DNA of 64,000 nt from Rhizobium sp. BK399 (GCF_014194695.1 NZ_JACIAH010000001.1:310001-374000); one strand, 5' to 3'. Positions 1 through 11,342 are shown, numbered from the stretch's first letter. Numbers and translations are program-made. The notes: generated by a model from the letters alone, not told the origin.

Positions 1-607
1 TCTGGTGGGGCTCCTGCGCGATACTGCGCAGCCAGAGATAGTGATCGGGGAAGCGCGTCTCGTTTCCCTTGATGTACTGCTCGAAGAATTGCTGGTTCAA
101 ATAGAAGATCGGCTTGCCTGGATAGGCCCCATTCAGTTCGTCGAAGAAGGCTCTGATTTCCAGGCTCAGTTCGTCTGATGTCGGCACCTTGCCGCAATTG
201 CCGGTGAATTCGAGATCAATCGCGATCGGCAGCGCATCCGCTTCGACCGGCACCGTTTCGATCAGATTGCGCGCCTGATCGCGGCCGGGGCGGCAGAAGG
301 TGAAGAAGTGATAGGCACCGCGCACGATGCCTGCGTCTTTCGCGGCCTTCCAGTTTTCCGCAAAGCGCTTGTCGCGGTGGTCGCCGCCCTCCGTCGCCTT
401 CATGATCGCGAAACGGACGGTCTGCTGACGCGCCAGGGCTTGCCAGTCGATGGCGCCTTGATGATGGCTGATGTCGATACCCTGTATGGGATAGTCCGCG
501 AGCGTCGGGGAAGCGAATGGTGCCATGGCGCGATCGTATGCCAGATAGGATGCGACCGCGACAGCTAGAATCATCGCTGCGAGGACCATTCGATTGAGGT
601 TTTTCAC
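1..607 (-). CDS. GH25-family muramidase (lysozyme), 3' end cut by window edge
   Basis: Reading down from a GTG at 607 gives about 202 open codons that run off the left edge. The N-terminus has a short basic stretch and a hydrophobic segment (residues about 8-22), which suggests a signal anchor or signal peptide. It is followed by GIDISHHQGAIDW, FAIMKATEG and later AIDLEF, the hallmark strands of glycoside hydrolase family 25; the Asp and Glu of the DxE strand are expected catalytic residues. The family cleaves the MurNAc-GlcNAc bond of peptidoglycan, so this is probably a periplasmic or secreted wall hydrolase. It is divergent from cysS. The GTG is supported by the signal-like sequence directly after it; an ATG seven codons in (MVLAAM) is an alternative. 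Confidence 0.85.
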   Translation of the reverse strand, partial: MKNLNRMVLAAMILAVAVASYLAYDRAMAPFASPTLADYPIQGIDISHHQGAIDWQALARQQTVRFAIMKATEGGDHRDKRFAENWKAAKDAGIVRGAYHFFTFCRPGRDQARNLIETVPVEADALPIAIDLEFTGNCGKVPTSDELSLEIRAFFDELNGAYPGKPIFYLNQQFFEQYIKGNETRFPDHYLWLRSIAQEPHQ

Positions 608-960
608 GTCAGGGAGCTTCCTCAGTTTCCTAGCGCGTTGTAGCAGAATTTTGTGGGGCTCGTGCGATTGGCACCGGCCCGGCCCTTCACTTCCGCTTCG
701 GGCGTTCGGCGCTGCAATCGATTCACTGGATCGATTGCTCGGACTGGCGCCGGACCGCTCCTCACCCCCTTGACCAAACCCCGTTGGCGCGCCATAAAAC
801 CCGCCATGAAAACGGTTATCTGCATTATCTGCCGGAAGATTATTCGCTAGCGCGCTCGCTGGCCTGGCCGTTTTCGTCTCCTGAAAAGTCCAAGATGAGA
901 AACGCCCCGGCCCGCCGGTGGTAGAGTTTTTTTCGGATCATTGCATTTGGGAGAGTAGAC
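608..960. other. Divergent intergenic region with nested inverted repeat
   Basis: This 353-base gap separates the GH25 gene (minus) from cysS (plus) and must hold both promoters. I see no convincing gene; the two short ORFs here are arginine- and proline-rich and overlap on opposite strands. It contains a 9-bp inverted repeat, GCAATCGAT at 714-722 and ATCGATTGC at 730-738, nested within CGGCGC (707-712) and GCGCCG (747-752). A GGGAGAG ribosome binding site at about 950-956 serves cysS. Confidence 0.5.
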
Positions 961-2352
961 ATGGCCGGCGCGCCAGACACTAAGAAGCCGGAACTGAAGC
1001 TTTACAACACGCTGACGCGCGAAAAGACGGCCTTTGCGCCGATCGATCCGCAGAACGTCCGCATGTATGTCTGCGGTCCGACTGTCTACGACTTCGCCCA
1101 CATCGGCAACGCACGCCCGGTCATCGTCTTCGACGTGCTCTTCCGGTTGTTGAACCATGTATACGGCGGCGAGCACGTCACCTATGCGCGCAACATCACC
1201 GACGTCGACGACAAGATCAACGCACGTGCTTTGCGCGACTATCCCGCGCTGCCGCTCAATGATGCGATCCGCGCGGTGACGCAGAAGACCGAGAAGCAGT
1301 TCCTCGACGACGCCAAGGCGCTCGGCTGCCTTGAGCCCTCGGTCCAGCCGCGCGCGACCGACAATATTGCCAAGATGATCGAGATCATCGAAAGGCTGAT
1401 CGCCAACGGCCATGCCTACCAGGCATCGGGCGAAGTGCTGTTCGACACGAAATCGATGGTCGATTACGGCCAGCTGTCGAAGCGCAATCTCGACGAACAG
1501 CAGGCCGGCGCCCGCATCGCCGTCGACGCGCACAAGAAGAACCCCGGCGATTTCGTGTTGTGGAAGCTCTCAAGCGACAACGAGCCCGGCTGGGAAAGCC
1601 CCTGGGGCCGCGGCCGTCCAGGCTGGCACATCGAGTGCTCGGCCATGAGCGAACGCTATCTCGGCGAAGTCTTCGACATTCATGGCGGCGGTTTGGACCT
1701 GATCTTTCCGCACCACGAGAACGAGATCGCCCAGTCGCGTTGCGCGCATGGCACCAAGGTCATGGCGAATGTCTGGATGCACAACGGCTTCCTGCAGGTC
1801 GAAGGCCGCAAGATGTCGAAGTCCGAAGGCAATTTCGTCACCATCTACGAGCTGCTGCACACCCAGAAGTTCGGCGGCCGCCAATGGCCGGGCGATGTGC
1901 TGCGTCTTGCGATGCTCATGACCCATTATCGCGAGCCGATCGATTTCTCGGTCAAGCGGCTCGAGGAAGCCGAACGCCTGCTCGCCAAATGGCCGGCGGC
2001 GGATGCGGCAGGCGCGCAGCCGGACGCCGCCGTGGTCAATGCCCTGGCCGACGACCTCAACACGGTGGCGGCAATCCAGGCATTGCACGCGCTTGCCCAA
2101 TCAGGCAATCACGCCACATTCGCAGCCAGTGCCGCCCTGCTCGGCGTCCTGCCCGAAATGGCGGAGATCGACGAAGCGGTTGCCATCGAGATCGACCGCC
2201 GCGTCAAAGCGCGGCTGGAACTGCTGAAGGCGAAGAACTTCGCAGAGGCCGACAAGATCCGCGACACGCTGCTTGCAGAGGGCATCCAGCTCAAGGACGG
2301 CAAGGATGCGGCGAGCGGCGAACGCGTGACCAAGTGGGAGGTGAAGAGATGA
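961..2352 (+). CDS. cysS: Cysteinyl-tRNA synthetase
   Basis: A class I aminoacyl-tRNA synthetase that charges tRNA-Cys with cysteine in the cytoplasm. The 463-residue length is typical. The sequence shows [17 protein letters not shown] near residues 36-52 (zinc-site Cys and HIGH-like motif), [10 protein letters not shown] around 221-230 (zinc-binding Cys), [11 protein letters not shown] and the KMSKSEGN signature near residue 283. The start has a GGGAGAG ribosome binding site. Its stop overlaps the start of the first GFA gene in an ATGA, so cysS heads a tightly coupled run of five genes. Confidence 0.97.
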   Translation: MAGAPDTKKPELKLYNTLTREKTAFAPIDPQNVRMYVCGPTVYDFAHIGNARPVIVFDVLFRLLNHVYGGEHVTYARNITDVDDKINARALRDYPALPLNDAIRAVTQKTEKQFLDDAKALGCLEPSVQPRATDNIAKMIEIIERLIANGHAYQASGEVLFDTKSMVDYGQLSKRNLDEQQAGARIAVDAHKKNPGDFVLWKLSSDNEPGWESPWGRGRPGWHIECSAMSERYLGEVFDIHGGGLDLIFPHHENEIAQSRCAHGTKVMANVWMHNGFLQVEGRKMSKSEGNFVTIYELLHTQKFGGRQWPGDVLRLAMLMTHYREPIDFSVKRLEEAERLLAKWPAADAAGAQPDAAVVNALADDLNTVAAIQALHALAQSGNHATFAASAALLGVLPEMAEIDEAVAIEIDRRVKARLELLKAKNFAEADKIRDTLLAEGIQLKDGKDAASGERVTKWEVKR

Positions 2353-2825
2353 CCACCTACACCGGTGGATGCCAGTGCGGCGCGATCCGCTTCCGCGTTC
2401 GCGGGACGCTCAAGGATTCGTCCATCTGTCATTGCCGCATGTGCCAGAAGGCTTTCGGAGCCTATTACGCGCCGCTGGTTTCCGTTCGCGGTGCCGAATT
2501 CGAGTGGACGCGTGGCGAGCGCAAGCTTTTTCGCTCCTCCAACCTCGTCCAGCGCGGTTTCTGCGCGGATTGCGGCACGCCTTTGACCTACGAAGCGCCG
2601 GATGGAGTGGCGGTGGCGGCGGGTGCCTTCGACGACCCTTCCGCGCTTCCGCCTGTCATCCAGTTCGGCACCGAGCGCAAGATCGATTTCGTCGATCGCC
2701 TGCGCGACTTGCCTGCTCGCGAGACCGACGAGGACGCCGAGACTGCGCCCTTCCTGCACGACATCGTCTCCTACCAGCATCCGGACCACGACACGACCAC
2801 CTGGCCTGAGGAGAGAGACTCGTGA
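2349..2825 (+). CDS. GFA/CENP-V family zinc protein, first of three
   Basis: A 158-residue protein with the Gfa-like zinc-binding fold: [10 protein letters not shown] at residues 6-15, CHCRMCQK near 30-37 and FCADCGTPL near 75-83, which supply the cysteine ligands. The family is named for glutathione-dependent formaldehyde-activating enzyme, but most members, including CENP-V-like ones, have no proven reaction; I infer only a small zinc protein that may handle glutathione adducts. ATG at 2349 overlaps the cysS stop and the stop overlaps the next GTG. The C-terminus carries [12 protein letters not shown], a motif shared with both downstream paralogues. Confidence 0.9.
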   Translation: MTTYTGGCQCGAIRFRVRGTLKDSSICHCRMCQKAFGAYYAPLVSVRGAEFEWTRGERKLFRSSNLVQRGFCADCGTPLTYEAPDGVAVAAGAFDDPSALPPVIQFGTERKIDFVDRLRDLPARETDEDAETAPFLHDIVSYQHPDHDTTTWPEERDS

Positions 2826-3306
2826 CAACGGTTGCGGCTCTGAGCGGAGGTTGCCAATGCGGCGCGGTTCGCTACCGGGCCGTTGGCGAGCTCGACTATC
2901 CGCACCTTTGCCACTGCCGCATGTGCCAGAAAGCGGCCGGGAACTACTTCATGCCGCTGGCCGCCGTCAAACGACGGGATTTTGCCCTGACGCGCGGCGA
3001 GCCAAAGTGGTTTCATTCGTCCGATATCGTTCGCCGCGGCTTTTGTGCCGACTGTGGGACACCGCTTTTCTATGATGTTCCGGACGCGGACTTCATCAAC
3101 CTCGTGCTCGGTTCACTGGACGATCCTGATAGCGTCAAGCCGGTGATGCAATCGAACACAGGACGCAGGATGAGTTGGTTTCACGAGCTCGACGCTCTGC
3201 CCGTCGAACCGGAACCGGAAACGCCCGATCGCGAGAACGCGATTGCCGCCAGCAATCACCAGCACCCCGACCACGACACAGCCCATTGGCCAACCGGAGC
3301 CTCAGC

Positions 3307-3310
<4 letters not shown>
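2822..3310 (+). CDS. GFA/CENP-V family zinc protein, second of three
   Basis: A 162-residue paralogue of the preceding gene. It starts at a GTG that overlaps the upstream TGA (GTGA) and ends in an ATGA overlap with the third copy. Zinc motifs are [21 protein letters not shown] and [11 protein letters not shown]. The C-terminal tail [13 protein letters not shown] matches the tails of the neighbours. The copies differ clearly in the middle and after the last zinc motif, so the duplication is not recent. Substrate unknown; coupling to cysS and a peptidase does not itself show function. Confidence 0.9.
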
Positions 3311-4739
<1,429 letters not shown>

Positions 4740-4768
4740 CAGGCCGCAAGGCTGACAGGACCACCATC

Positions 4769-6385
4769 ATGACTCGCGAAAAGATCTACCTCTTCGACAC
4801 GACGCTCCGCGACGGGCAGCAGACGCCCGGCATCGACTTCTCCGTCGAGGACAAGATTGCGATTGCGAGCATGCTGGATGAGTTCGGCCTTGATTATGTC
4901 GAAGGTGGCTATCCCGGCGCCAATCCGACCGATACCGCTTTTTTCAGTGAGAAGCGCACGACACAGGCTCGCTTCGTTGCCTTCGGGATGACGAAGCGCG
5001 CGGGCATCTCGGCTTCGAACGATCCCGGCCTGGCCAGCCTGCTGCAGGCCAAGAGCGACGCAATCTGTTTTGTCGCCAAAAGCTGGGATTACCACGTAAA
5101 GGTCGCGCTCGGCTGTACCAACGAGGAAAACCTCGAAAGCATTGCCGAAAGCGTCAAGGCCTGCGTCGCCGCCGGCAAGGAAGCCATGGTCGATTGCGAG
5201 CATTTCTTCGACGGCTACAAGGCAAATCCCGCGTATGCTATCGACTGTGCAAGGACGGCTTATGAAGCGGGTGCGCGCTGGGTCGTGCTCTGCGATACCA
5301 ATGGCGGCACTCAGCCGCCGGAGATCCGTGCGATCATCGAAGCGCTAGTCGCCGCTGGCGTTCCGGGAAACTGTCTCGGGATTCATGCCCATAACGATAC
5401 CGGCCAGGCGGTGGCCAATTCGCTCGCGGCTGTTGAGGCCGGTGTGCGCCAGATCCAGGGCACGTTGAACGGGATCGGTGAGCGCTGCGGCAATGCCAAT
5501 CTCGTGACTCTGATCCCGACGCTGGCGCTCAAGGAAACCTACGCGCAACGCTTCGAGACTACGATCGACAACGACCGGCTGACCAACCTGACGCGGTTGT
5601 CGCATGCGTTCGACGAGCTTCTGAACCGCTCGCCCGATCACCAGATGCCGTATGTGGGCGCCTCCGCTTTCGCGACCAAGGCCGGCATTCATGCTTCCGC
5701 TCTGCTGAAAGATCCCCGCACTTACGAGCACGTGGCGCCTGACAGCGTCGGTAATTTCCGCAAGGTCATGGTCTCCGACCAGGGCGGCAAGGCGAACTTC
5801 ATCAACGCCTTGAAGCGGCGGGGCATCGAGGTCGGCAAGGACGACCCGAAGCTCGACCATCTTATTGCGCTGGTCAAGGATCGCGAGGCGTCCGGCTATG
5901 CCTACGAAGGCGCCGATGCGAGCTTCGAGCTTCTGGCCCGCCGCACACTCGGAACCATCCCGGAATTTTTCTCGGTCGATGGCTTCCGCGTCATGGTCGA
6001 GCGCCGCTTCGATTCCCACGGCCGTGTGAAGATCGTCTCGGAAGCGGTCGTGAAGATCGTCATTGACGGGCAAACGATCATGTCGGTTGCCGAAGGCGAC
6101 GGTCCGGTCAACGCGCTTGACCTTGCGCTGCGCAAGGATTTCGGCAAGTACCAACACGAAATCGACGATCTTGTGCTGGCGGACTTCAAGGTGCGTATCC
6201 TCAACGGCGGTACCGAAGCCATAACCCGCGTTCTGATCGAATCCACGGACAGCGACGGCGTTCGCTGGTGGACGGTCGGCGTCTCCGAAAACATCATCGA
6301 CGCGTCGTTCCAGGCGCTGATGGATTCGGTGATCTACAAGCTGATGAAGAACCGCCAGCTGGCCGGCAAGATTGCCGCCGAGTAG
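4769..6385 (+). CDS. cimA: (R)-citramalate synthase
   Basis: A 538-residue member of the isopropylmalate/citramalate synthase family, which condenses acetyl-CoA with pyruvate as an entry to isoleucine synthesis. It opens with LFDTTLRDGQQTPG (metal- and substrate-binding strand), then VEGGYPGANPTD, GIHAHNDTGQA (HxH metal site) and NGIGERCGNANL. A C-terminal regulatory (LeuA-dimer-like) domain occupies roughly residues 395-530. VEGGYPG and the overall form favour CimA over LeuA. The ATG lies 30 bases after pip behind an AGGA-like site, so it may belong to the same transcript. Confidence 0.9.
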   Translation: MTREKIYLFDTTLRDGQQTPGIDFSVEDKIAIASMLDEFGLDYVEGGYPGANPTDTAFFSEKRTTQARFVAFGMTKRAGISASNDPGLASLLQAKSDAICFVAKSWDYHVKVALGCTNEENLESIAESVKACVAAGKEAMVDCEHFFDGYKANPAYAIDCARTAYEAGARWVVLCDTNGGTQPPEIRAIIEALVAAGVPGNCLGIHAHNDTGQAVANSLAAVEAGVRQIQGTLNGIGERCGNANLVTLIPTLALKETYAQRFETTIDNDRLTNLTRLSHAFDELLNRSPDHQMPYVGASAFATKAGIHASALLKDPRTYEHVAPDSVGNFRKVMVSDQGGKANFINALKRRGIEVGKDDPKLDHLIALVKDREASGYAYEGADASFELLARRTLGTIPEFFSVDGFRVMVERRFDSHGRVKIVSEAVVKIVIDGQTIMSVAEGDGPVNALDLALRKDFGKYQHEIDDLVLADFKVRILNGGTEAITRVLIESTDSDGVRWWTVGVSENIIDASFQALMDSVIYKLMKNRQLAGKIAAE

Positions 6386-6388
6386 GTT

Positions 6389-7282
6389 TCACGCACCGAA
6401 GACAAGGCCCCAATCGACTTCTGAATACCATTCCTTGCCCTGTCGCGGGCCTTTCCAGCGAAGCGCGCGAACCTGATCCATGCCACCCTTGTAGAAGGCG
6501 GCTTCCAGTCGCCTGTAGCTATCGAGCGCGCGCTTCACGGCTTCTCCCCAGACAAACGCAACTGGGCAGAGATACTCGGCTGCGTAACCATGTTCCTCGC
6601 GCCGGAACAGGAAGAATCCGGCATAGGAAGCAAGCCCCGTCGGCCCTCTCGCGTCGACATCGGGAACACCGAGCGGCAGGATGAGCCGGCCACCGACACG
6701 CAACCGCTCCACCCAGGCGTCAACGAGAAAGTGGATGGCGAAATTCACGTAGACGGCGTCTGTGGGCTCGCGCGGCCATTCGAGCCCGTCGCCGTGGACG
6801 ACACGAACGTTCGGATAGGCGCGGAGATTTTCTTCTGCCCGCGTCGCCAGCTCGGCATCAAACTCCACGGCGGTCACATGGCCGCTACTGCCAACGAGCA
6901 GAGACAGGATCGCGGTATAGTAACCGCTGCCGGCGCCTACGTGGCAAACGGTGTCCCCCTCGCAGAGCGCCAGCTTGTGTATCCCCCGGGCGTGAAGGCT
7001 CGGGCTACCGTTGTTGATGTGCCGCCGATGCTGAAGCGCAAACAGTGCATCCTGATATACAGCTGCGGGATCGTCCGAGGCAATGTCGACATAACCGCCC
7101 CACCCCGCCATTTTCCACGGCGGCGGTCCAAGAAACCGCTCGCGCGGCACTGTCGCAAAGGCTCGCAGCAACGCCTCGTCACTGAGCACGCCTTCCTTCG
7201 AAAGCACCTGGGTGGCAAATGCCCTGCGGCTGTTCGCAAGAGCCTCGTCGTCCATGGTCCTCACCAGCGTGAAGGCCGGCAT
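6389..7282 (-). CDS. Protein-L-isoaspartate O-methyltransferase-like protein
   Basis: A SAM-dependent methyltransferase of the PCMT type. With the ATG at 7282 it has 297 residues; ATG 7255 (MDDEALANS) with a good GAGGA site is equally possible. VPRERFLGP, then VCHVGAGSGYYTAIL (SAM loop GxGxGY), VEFDAELA, VVHGDGLEW and VNFAIHFLVDAW follow the order seen in isoaspartyl methyltransferases. The C-terminal 80 residues are longer than classical Pcm, so the substrate may differ. It is convergent with cimA (three bases between stops) and divergent from rarD. Confidence 0.8.
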   Translation of the reverse strand: MPAFTLVRTMDDEALANSRRAFATQVLSKEGVLSDEALLRAFATVPRERFLGPPPWKMAGWGGYVDIASDDPAAVYQDALFALQHRRHINNGSPSLHARGIHKLALCEGDTVCHVGAGSGYYTAILSLLVGSSGHVTAVEFDAELATRAEENLRAYPNVRVVHGDGLEWPREPTDAVYVNFAIHFLVDAWVERLRVGGRLILPLGVPDVDARGPTGLASYAGFFLFRREEHGYAAEYLCPVAFVWGEAVKRALDSYRRLEAAFYKGGMDQVRALRWKGPRQGKEWYSEVDWGLVFGA

Positions 7283-7360
7283 CCATTCACCGAAATGAAT
7301 TGGCCTATTCACGTCCGTTAGGTTAAGCGGATCCGTAAAGAACAAATATGGAAACACTCG

Positions 7361-8275
7361 ATGTCCGCCAATGCAAGCGCTCCGGTCGCCAAGAATGAAG
7401 ACAGTCCACGCGGCTTCGCCTTTGCACTAACGGCCTATCTCCTCTGGGGTTTCCTGCCGATCTACATGAAGGCCGTGGCCCATATTTCTCCGGCCGAGGT
7501 CATCGCGCATCGCATTCTCTGGTCGCTGCCGCTGGCAGGCCTCGTGCTCATCGTGCTCGGCCGTACGCAGGACATCCGCACGGCCTTGCGGTCGCCGCGG
7601 ATGCTGGCGATGGCGGCTCTGACCGCATCGCTGATCACGGTGAACTGGGGAACCTATGTCTGGGCGATCGGCACCGGCCATTCGCTCGACGCCGCACTCG
7701 GCTACTTCATCAATCCGCTGTTCAGCATCTTCCTCGGCGCCGTCGTGCTGAAGGAGCGGCTGCAACCACTACAGATCGCGGCCATCGTGCTCGCCGGTCT
7801 TGCGGTGGTTGTACTGGCACTCGATAGCGGCGGCCTACCGTGGGTGTCGCTGACGCTGACGATCTCCTGGGGTCTATACGCGCTGTTCCGCAAGACCTTG
7901 CCGCTTGGTCCGAACCAGGGCTTCTTTCTTGAAGTGCTGATCCTCAGCATTCCGGCATTCTTCTACATACTCTATCTCGAGCTTGGTACGGGCGAAGGGC
8001 ACCTCTACCGCACGGGTCTGGCGGATACGGTGCTGTTGCTCGGCTGCGGTGTCGTCACCGCCGTGCCGCTCATGATCTACGCGAACGGCGCCAAGCTGCT
8101 GCGTCTATCGACGATTGGGATCATGCAGTACATCGCGCCGACGATGATCTTCCTCATCGCGATCTTCATTTTCCACGAGCCGCTCGGCACGGCGCGCATG
8201 ATCGCCTTCCCGCTGATCTGGGCCGGCCTCGTTCTCTATAGCTGGGCGATGCTGCGCGGCAGCAGGGAGCGCTAA
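7361..8275 (+). CDS. rarD: EamA-family permease RarD
   Basis: A 304-residue inner-membrane protein with about ten hydrophobic helices in two EamA repeats. AYLLWGFLPIYMKAVAHISPAEVIAHRILWSL near the N-terminus and WAIGTGHSLDAALGYFINPLFSIFLG in the middle are characteristic of RarD. The transported compound is not established for most members. It starts 78 bases from the divergent methyltransferase gene. Confidence 0.9.
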   Translation: MSANASAPVAKNEDSPRGFAFALTAYLLWGFLPIYMKAVAHISPAEVIAHRILWSLPLAGLVLIVLGRTQDIRTALRSPRMLAMAALTASLITVNWGTYVWAIGTGHSLDAALGYFINPLFSIFLGAVVLKERLQPLQIAAIVLAGLAVVVLALDSGGLPWVSLTLTISWGLYALFRKTLPLGPNQGFFLEVLILSIPAFFYILYLELGTGEGHLYRTGLADTVLLLGCGVVTAVPLMIYANGAKLLRLSTIGIMQYIAPTMIFLIAIFIFHEPLGTARMIAFPLIWAGLVLYSWAMLRGSRER

Positions 8276-8359
8276 GGGGCGACCGAACGGGCGAGCGAAC
8301 CAAAATACCGTTCTAACGTCAGAATCGACGGGACGCTGGTCCCTCGCCCCGGTGGCGCC

Positions 8360-8986
8360 CTACATCTTTGAGATCACCGCATCTTCGCCGTCGCGATCGA
8401 CAGAGGCGATCTCGGCAGCTTGCGCCATGATGCCGGGGATGATTTCCGAAATGTCGTCGATGACAAGCGGCTGGACGCGATGGGCGGTGTGAACGAAGCC
8501 TTCGTCCGTCATATGCCGCAACAGCTCCATCATCGGATCCCAGAAGCCGCCGATGTTGGCGAATACCATCGGCTTCTCATGACGGCCGAGCTGTGCCCAT
8601 GTCATGATCTCGACGATCTCCTCCAGCGTGCCTATGCCGCCGGGCAGCGCCACGAATGCGTCCGAACGCTCGAACATCGCATGTTTGCGCGTATGCATGT
8701 CAGGGGTTACAATCAACTCATTGAGCTGGCCGAGGGAATGGCGCGTAGCCTCCATGTCGATCAGGAACTCCGGAATGATCCCGGTTACCTGGCCCCCGTT
8801 CGAAAGCACGCCGCTCGCCACAGCCCCCATGATGCCTTTGGTGCCTCCGCCATAGATGAGGCGTAGGCCATACTCGGCGATTTCCTTACCCAGCGTACGG
8901 CCAGCGGCCATGTGGCGAGGATCGCTGCCCGGTCGCGAGCCGCAATAGACACAAATGGAGCGAATGGAATGAGATTGATCTGTCAT
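8360..8986 (-). CDS. LOG-family nucleoside-monophosphate phosphoribohydrolase
   Basis: A 208-residue Rossmann-fold protein with ICVYCGSRPGSD near the N-terminus, LIYGGGTKGIMGAVA and the LOG signature PGGIGTLEE near residue 115, plus MHTRKHAMFERSDAF. LOG proteins cleave the N-glycosidic bond of nucleoside 5'-monophosphates such as cytokinin riboside monophosphates or AMP. ATG at 8986 (MTDQSHS) is chosen over 8998. It stands alone, convergent with rarD. Confidence 0.88.
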   Translation of the reverse strand: MTDQSHSIRSICVYCGSRPGSDPRHMAAGRTLGKEIAEYGLRLIYGGGTKGIMGAVASGVLSNGGQVTGIIPEFLIDMEATRHSLGQLNELIVTPDMHTRKHAMFERSDAFVALPGGIGTLEEIVEIMTWAQLGRHEKPMVFANIGGFWDPMMELLRHMTDEGFVHTAHRVQPLVIDDISEIIPGIMAQAAEIASVDRDGEDAVISKM

Positions 8987-9141
8987 ACGGGCAAACAACT
9001 ATTCTCTCTGGCTCCAGTCAAGAAAAATGACGGAAAACCTGTCTCTTACATTTGCCCGGCTACTTTGACTGCTTGTGCAAAGCAGCGGGAATCGCTAGCA
9101 ATTTTAGGAAGTCCGGCAAGATTGCCGCCTGGGGAGACGTG

Positions 9142-11139
9142 ATGATGAGAAACCGTGCCGGCTTGCTGGCTCTTGCAGTGCTTGTAGTCGCAATTCTTTT
9201 GATGGTATTTTTCGTCATGCCCCGCATCGGCGGAGACGCCGCAAAAGTTGGTGACGCAATCAACCAGGCCGGCTCCGAGGTGAAGAAGACGGTCACCGAA
9301 TCGGCAAAGACATCCCGCCCCGCAGCTCCAGACGACGCCGCCACGACACAGACAGTCGGGCGCCTTGCTTCGGAAGCGGGCCAGTCGATTTCGGAACTTA
9401 AGGCGCTCTTTGCTGACGGCAAGGGCCCGACCCAGGAAGTTTTCGAAGCAGCTAAATCGAAGGCGACCACGTCTCTCCAGACTCTTGCAGATCTCGCGAT
9501 CCCGGATGGCACGAATCCGGTCACGGCGGCTGCCGCCACCAAGGCCAAGGATGGCGCCGCCAAGGCTCTGACCATCATCAAGGCCTTGCCGGAAAACACT
9601 GCCGATGCGGCAATGGCGGTTGCAAAAGCTGAGGCGACGCTGACCGGCTCCACGGAAACTGGCACGGCGGCGAGCCAGCCGTCGCCGGCGGCTACCCCAA
9701 CCGAAAATGCGAGCAACCTTCCGACGTTCGACGTGCTACGCGTCGAGCCGGACGGTTCTACCGTCATAGCCGGCTCGGCCGAGCCGAACAGCAAGCTTGA
9801 AATCGTCGACGGCGACACGGTCGTCACCACCACCAACGTCGGCCCGACCGGCGATTTTGCTGCGGTGCTGGACAATCCGCTTGCCGCCGGCGATCATCAA
9901 CTCGTCCTCCGAGCCACCGGCAAGGACGGCAAAGCGTCGACATCTGAAGAGGTTGCCACCGTTTCCGTTCCGAAGGACGGCAAGAGCTCCGAACTGCTGG
10001 CGATGGTCTCCAAACCAGGAACTGCGAGCCGCATCATCACGGCACCCAAGCCAGACGCCCAGGTTGCCTCCAATGGCAATGTTGCGCCGTCGGATCAGCC
10101 TGCAGCTCCGGCCCAGACACCGAGTTCGACAGATGTTGCGAATGCGCCAGCAGCTGCCGGTGCACAACCCGGCCCTGCTGCGGCCGCTGATGTCATGGTC
10201 AACGCCGTCGAGATCGAAGGCGATAAGATCTTTGTCGCTGGCATGGCAAAGCCGTTGGCAAATGTGATTGCCTACGCGGACGACAAGATGATCGGCAAGG
10301 CAAAGGCCGGTCCAGATGGTCATTTCGTCGTCGATGGCGTCATGCCGCTTTCCGTCGGCGATCACAAGATTCGCGTGGACGTTCTCGATGACGCCGGCAA
10401 GGTCGCTGTTCGCGCCTCCGTCAATTTCAACCGTCCGGAAGGAAATCAGGTGACGGTTGCGGCGCAGGGCGCCGGCTCAACACCCGCAGCCTTACCCGCG
10501 ACGGTGCCACTCGATGAAAGCGCACTTGGAAAGCTGAAAAGCGACGCCGCCAAGGCCTTCTCTCTGCTGAGCGGACTGTTCGCCGACGGCAAGATACCAG
10601 GCGCGGAGCAGCTTGCCGCCGCCCGCTCCGCCAACGAGTTCGCCCTGCGCGCCATCACAGAATTCCGCCCCGCAGCCGATGCGACTGCTGAGTTCAAGCA
10701 ACAAGCGTCCACCGCAGCACAAACCGCTGCAGGGGCACTGAAGACGGTACAGGCCTTGCCGAAGGATGCGAAATCGGTTGGCGCTGCGTTGGCCCAGCTC
10801 GGTACTGATATCGCGCAATTGACGAGCCCTGCGCTGGTGCCAAGTGCGCCCGCGACGAACGAAGTCACAAGCGGTCAGGGCGAGCCGACGACGATCGAGC
10901 AGGCGCCGCTTGCTCCGAGTAACGAGACAGTCATTATCCGCCGCGGCGATACGCTCTGGCAGATTTCTCGACGTATCTACGGCGCCGGCGTTCGCTATAC
11001 GACCATCTACGTCGCCAACGAGGACAAGATCACCAACCCGGACCGTATCCTGCCGGGCCAGATCTTCGGGCTTCCGAAGGATGCCCTGCCTAACGCAGAA
11101 GAGCTTCACCGGAAGCGGATGTCCGGCGAACATCTCTAG
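9142..11139 (+). CDS. Membrane-anchored LysM protein with duplicated modules
   Basis: The open frame begins at 9052, but the ATG at 9142 with GGGGAG five bases upstream is the likely start, giving 665 residues. A hydrophobic helix at about residues 6-24 anchors it, so most is periplasmic. A helical Ala-rich module (about 70-170), an immunoglobulin-like module (about 194-282), a Pro/Ala-rich linker, a second Ig-like module (about 351-434), a second helical module (about 457-563) and a C-terminal LysM domain (IIRRGDTLWQISRRIYG, about 597-650) follow. LysM binds peptidoglycan, so a structural or wall-monitoring role is inferred. A strong terminator follows. Confidence 0.85.
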   Translation: MMRNRAGLLALAVLVVAILLMVFFVMPRIGGDAAKVGDAINQAGSEVKKTVTESAKTSRPAAPDDAATTQTVGRLASEAGQSISELKALFADGKGPTQEVFEAAKSKATTSLQTLADLAIPDGTNPVTAAAATKAKDGAAKALTIIKALPENTADAAMAVAKAEATLTGSTETGTAASQPSPAATPTENASNLPTFDVLRVEPDGSTVIAGSAEPNSKLEIVDGDTVVTTTNVGPTGDFAAVLDNPLAAGDHQLVLRATGKDGKASTSEEVATVSVPKDGKSSELLAMVSKPGTASRIITAPKPDAQVASNGNVAPSDQPAAPAQTPSSTDVANAPAAAGAQPGPAAAADVMVNAVEIEGDKIFVAGMAKPLANVIAYADDKMIGKAKAGPDGHFVVDGVMPLSVGDHKIRVDVLDDAGKVAVRASVNFNRPEGNQVTVAAQGAGSTPAALPATVPLDESALGKLKSDAAKAFSLLSGLFADGKIPGAEQLAAARSANEFALRAITEFRPAADATAEFKQQASTAAQTAAGALKTVQALPKDAKSVGAALAQLGTDIAQLTSPALVPSAPATNEVTSGQGEPTTIEQAPLAPSNETVIIRRGDTLWQISRRIYGAGVRYTTIYVANEDKITNPDRILPGQIFGLPKDALPNAEELHRKRMSGEHL

Positions 11140-11154
11140 TACGCTGATACAATA

Positions 11155-11195
11155 AAAAGAGCGGCCGGACGGAGATCACGTCCGGCCGCTCTTTT
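11155..11195 (+). terminator. Rho-independent terminator after the LysM gene
   Basis: A perfect 17-bp stem, 11155-11171 against 11179-11195, with a 7-base loop (GAGATCA). The arm ends in TTTT on the plus strand and in a mirrored T-run on the minus strand, so it can act in both directions. It begins 16 bases after the LysM stop. Confidence 0.95.
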
Positions 11196-11342
11196 CCTCT
11201 GGCGTCGATCTGTTGTATTGCTCCCGCCAACCCCTATATGGCGGTGACGACGATCATGTCCGGCGAAGCCTTTCGGCATTTCCGCCGCTCCCAAATTTGT
11301 CGGCAACGCAGCGCCATCAGCGCCTTTCGGCGGGAGATTCGC

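Noticed and set aside
1560..2348. Long open frame running through cysS into the first GFA gene
   Set aside because: It is a high-GC shadow of cysS, very Arg-rich; the GFA gene starts at ATG 2349 by homology and coupling.
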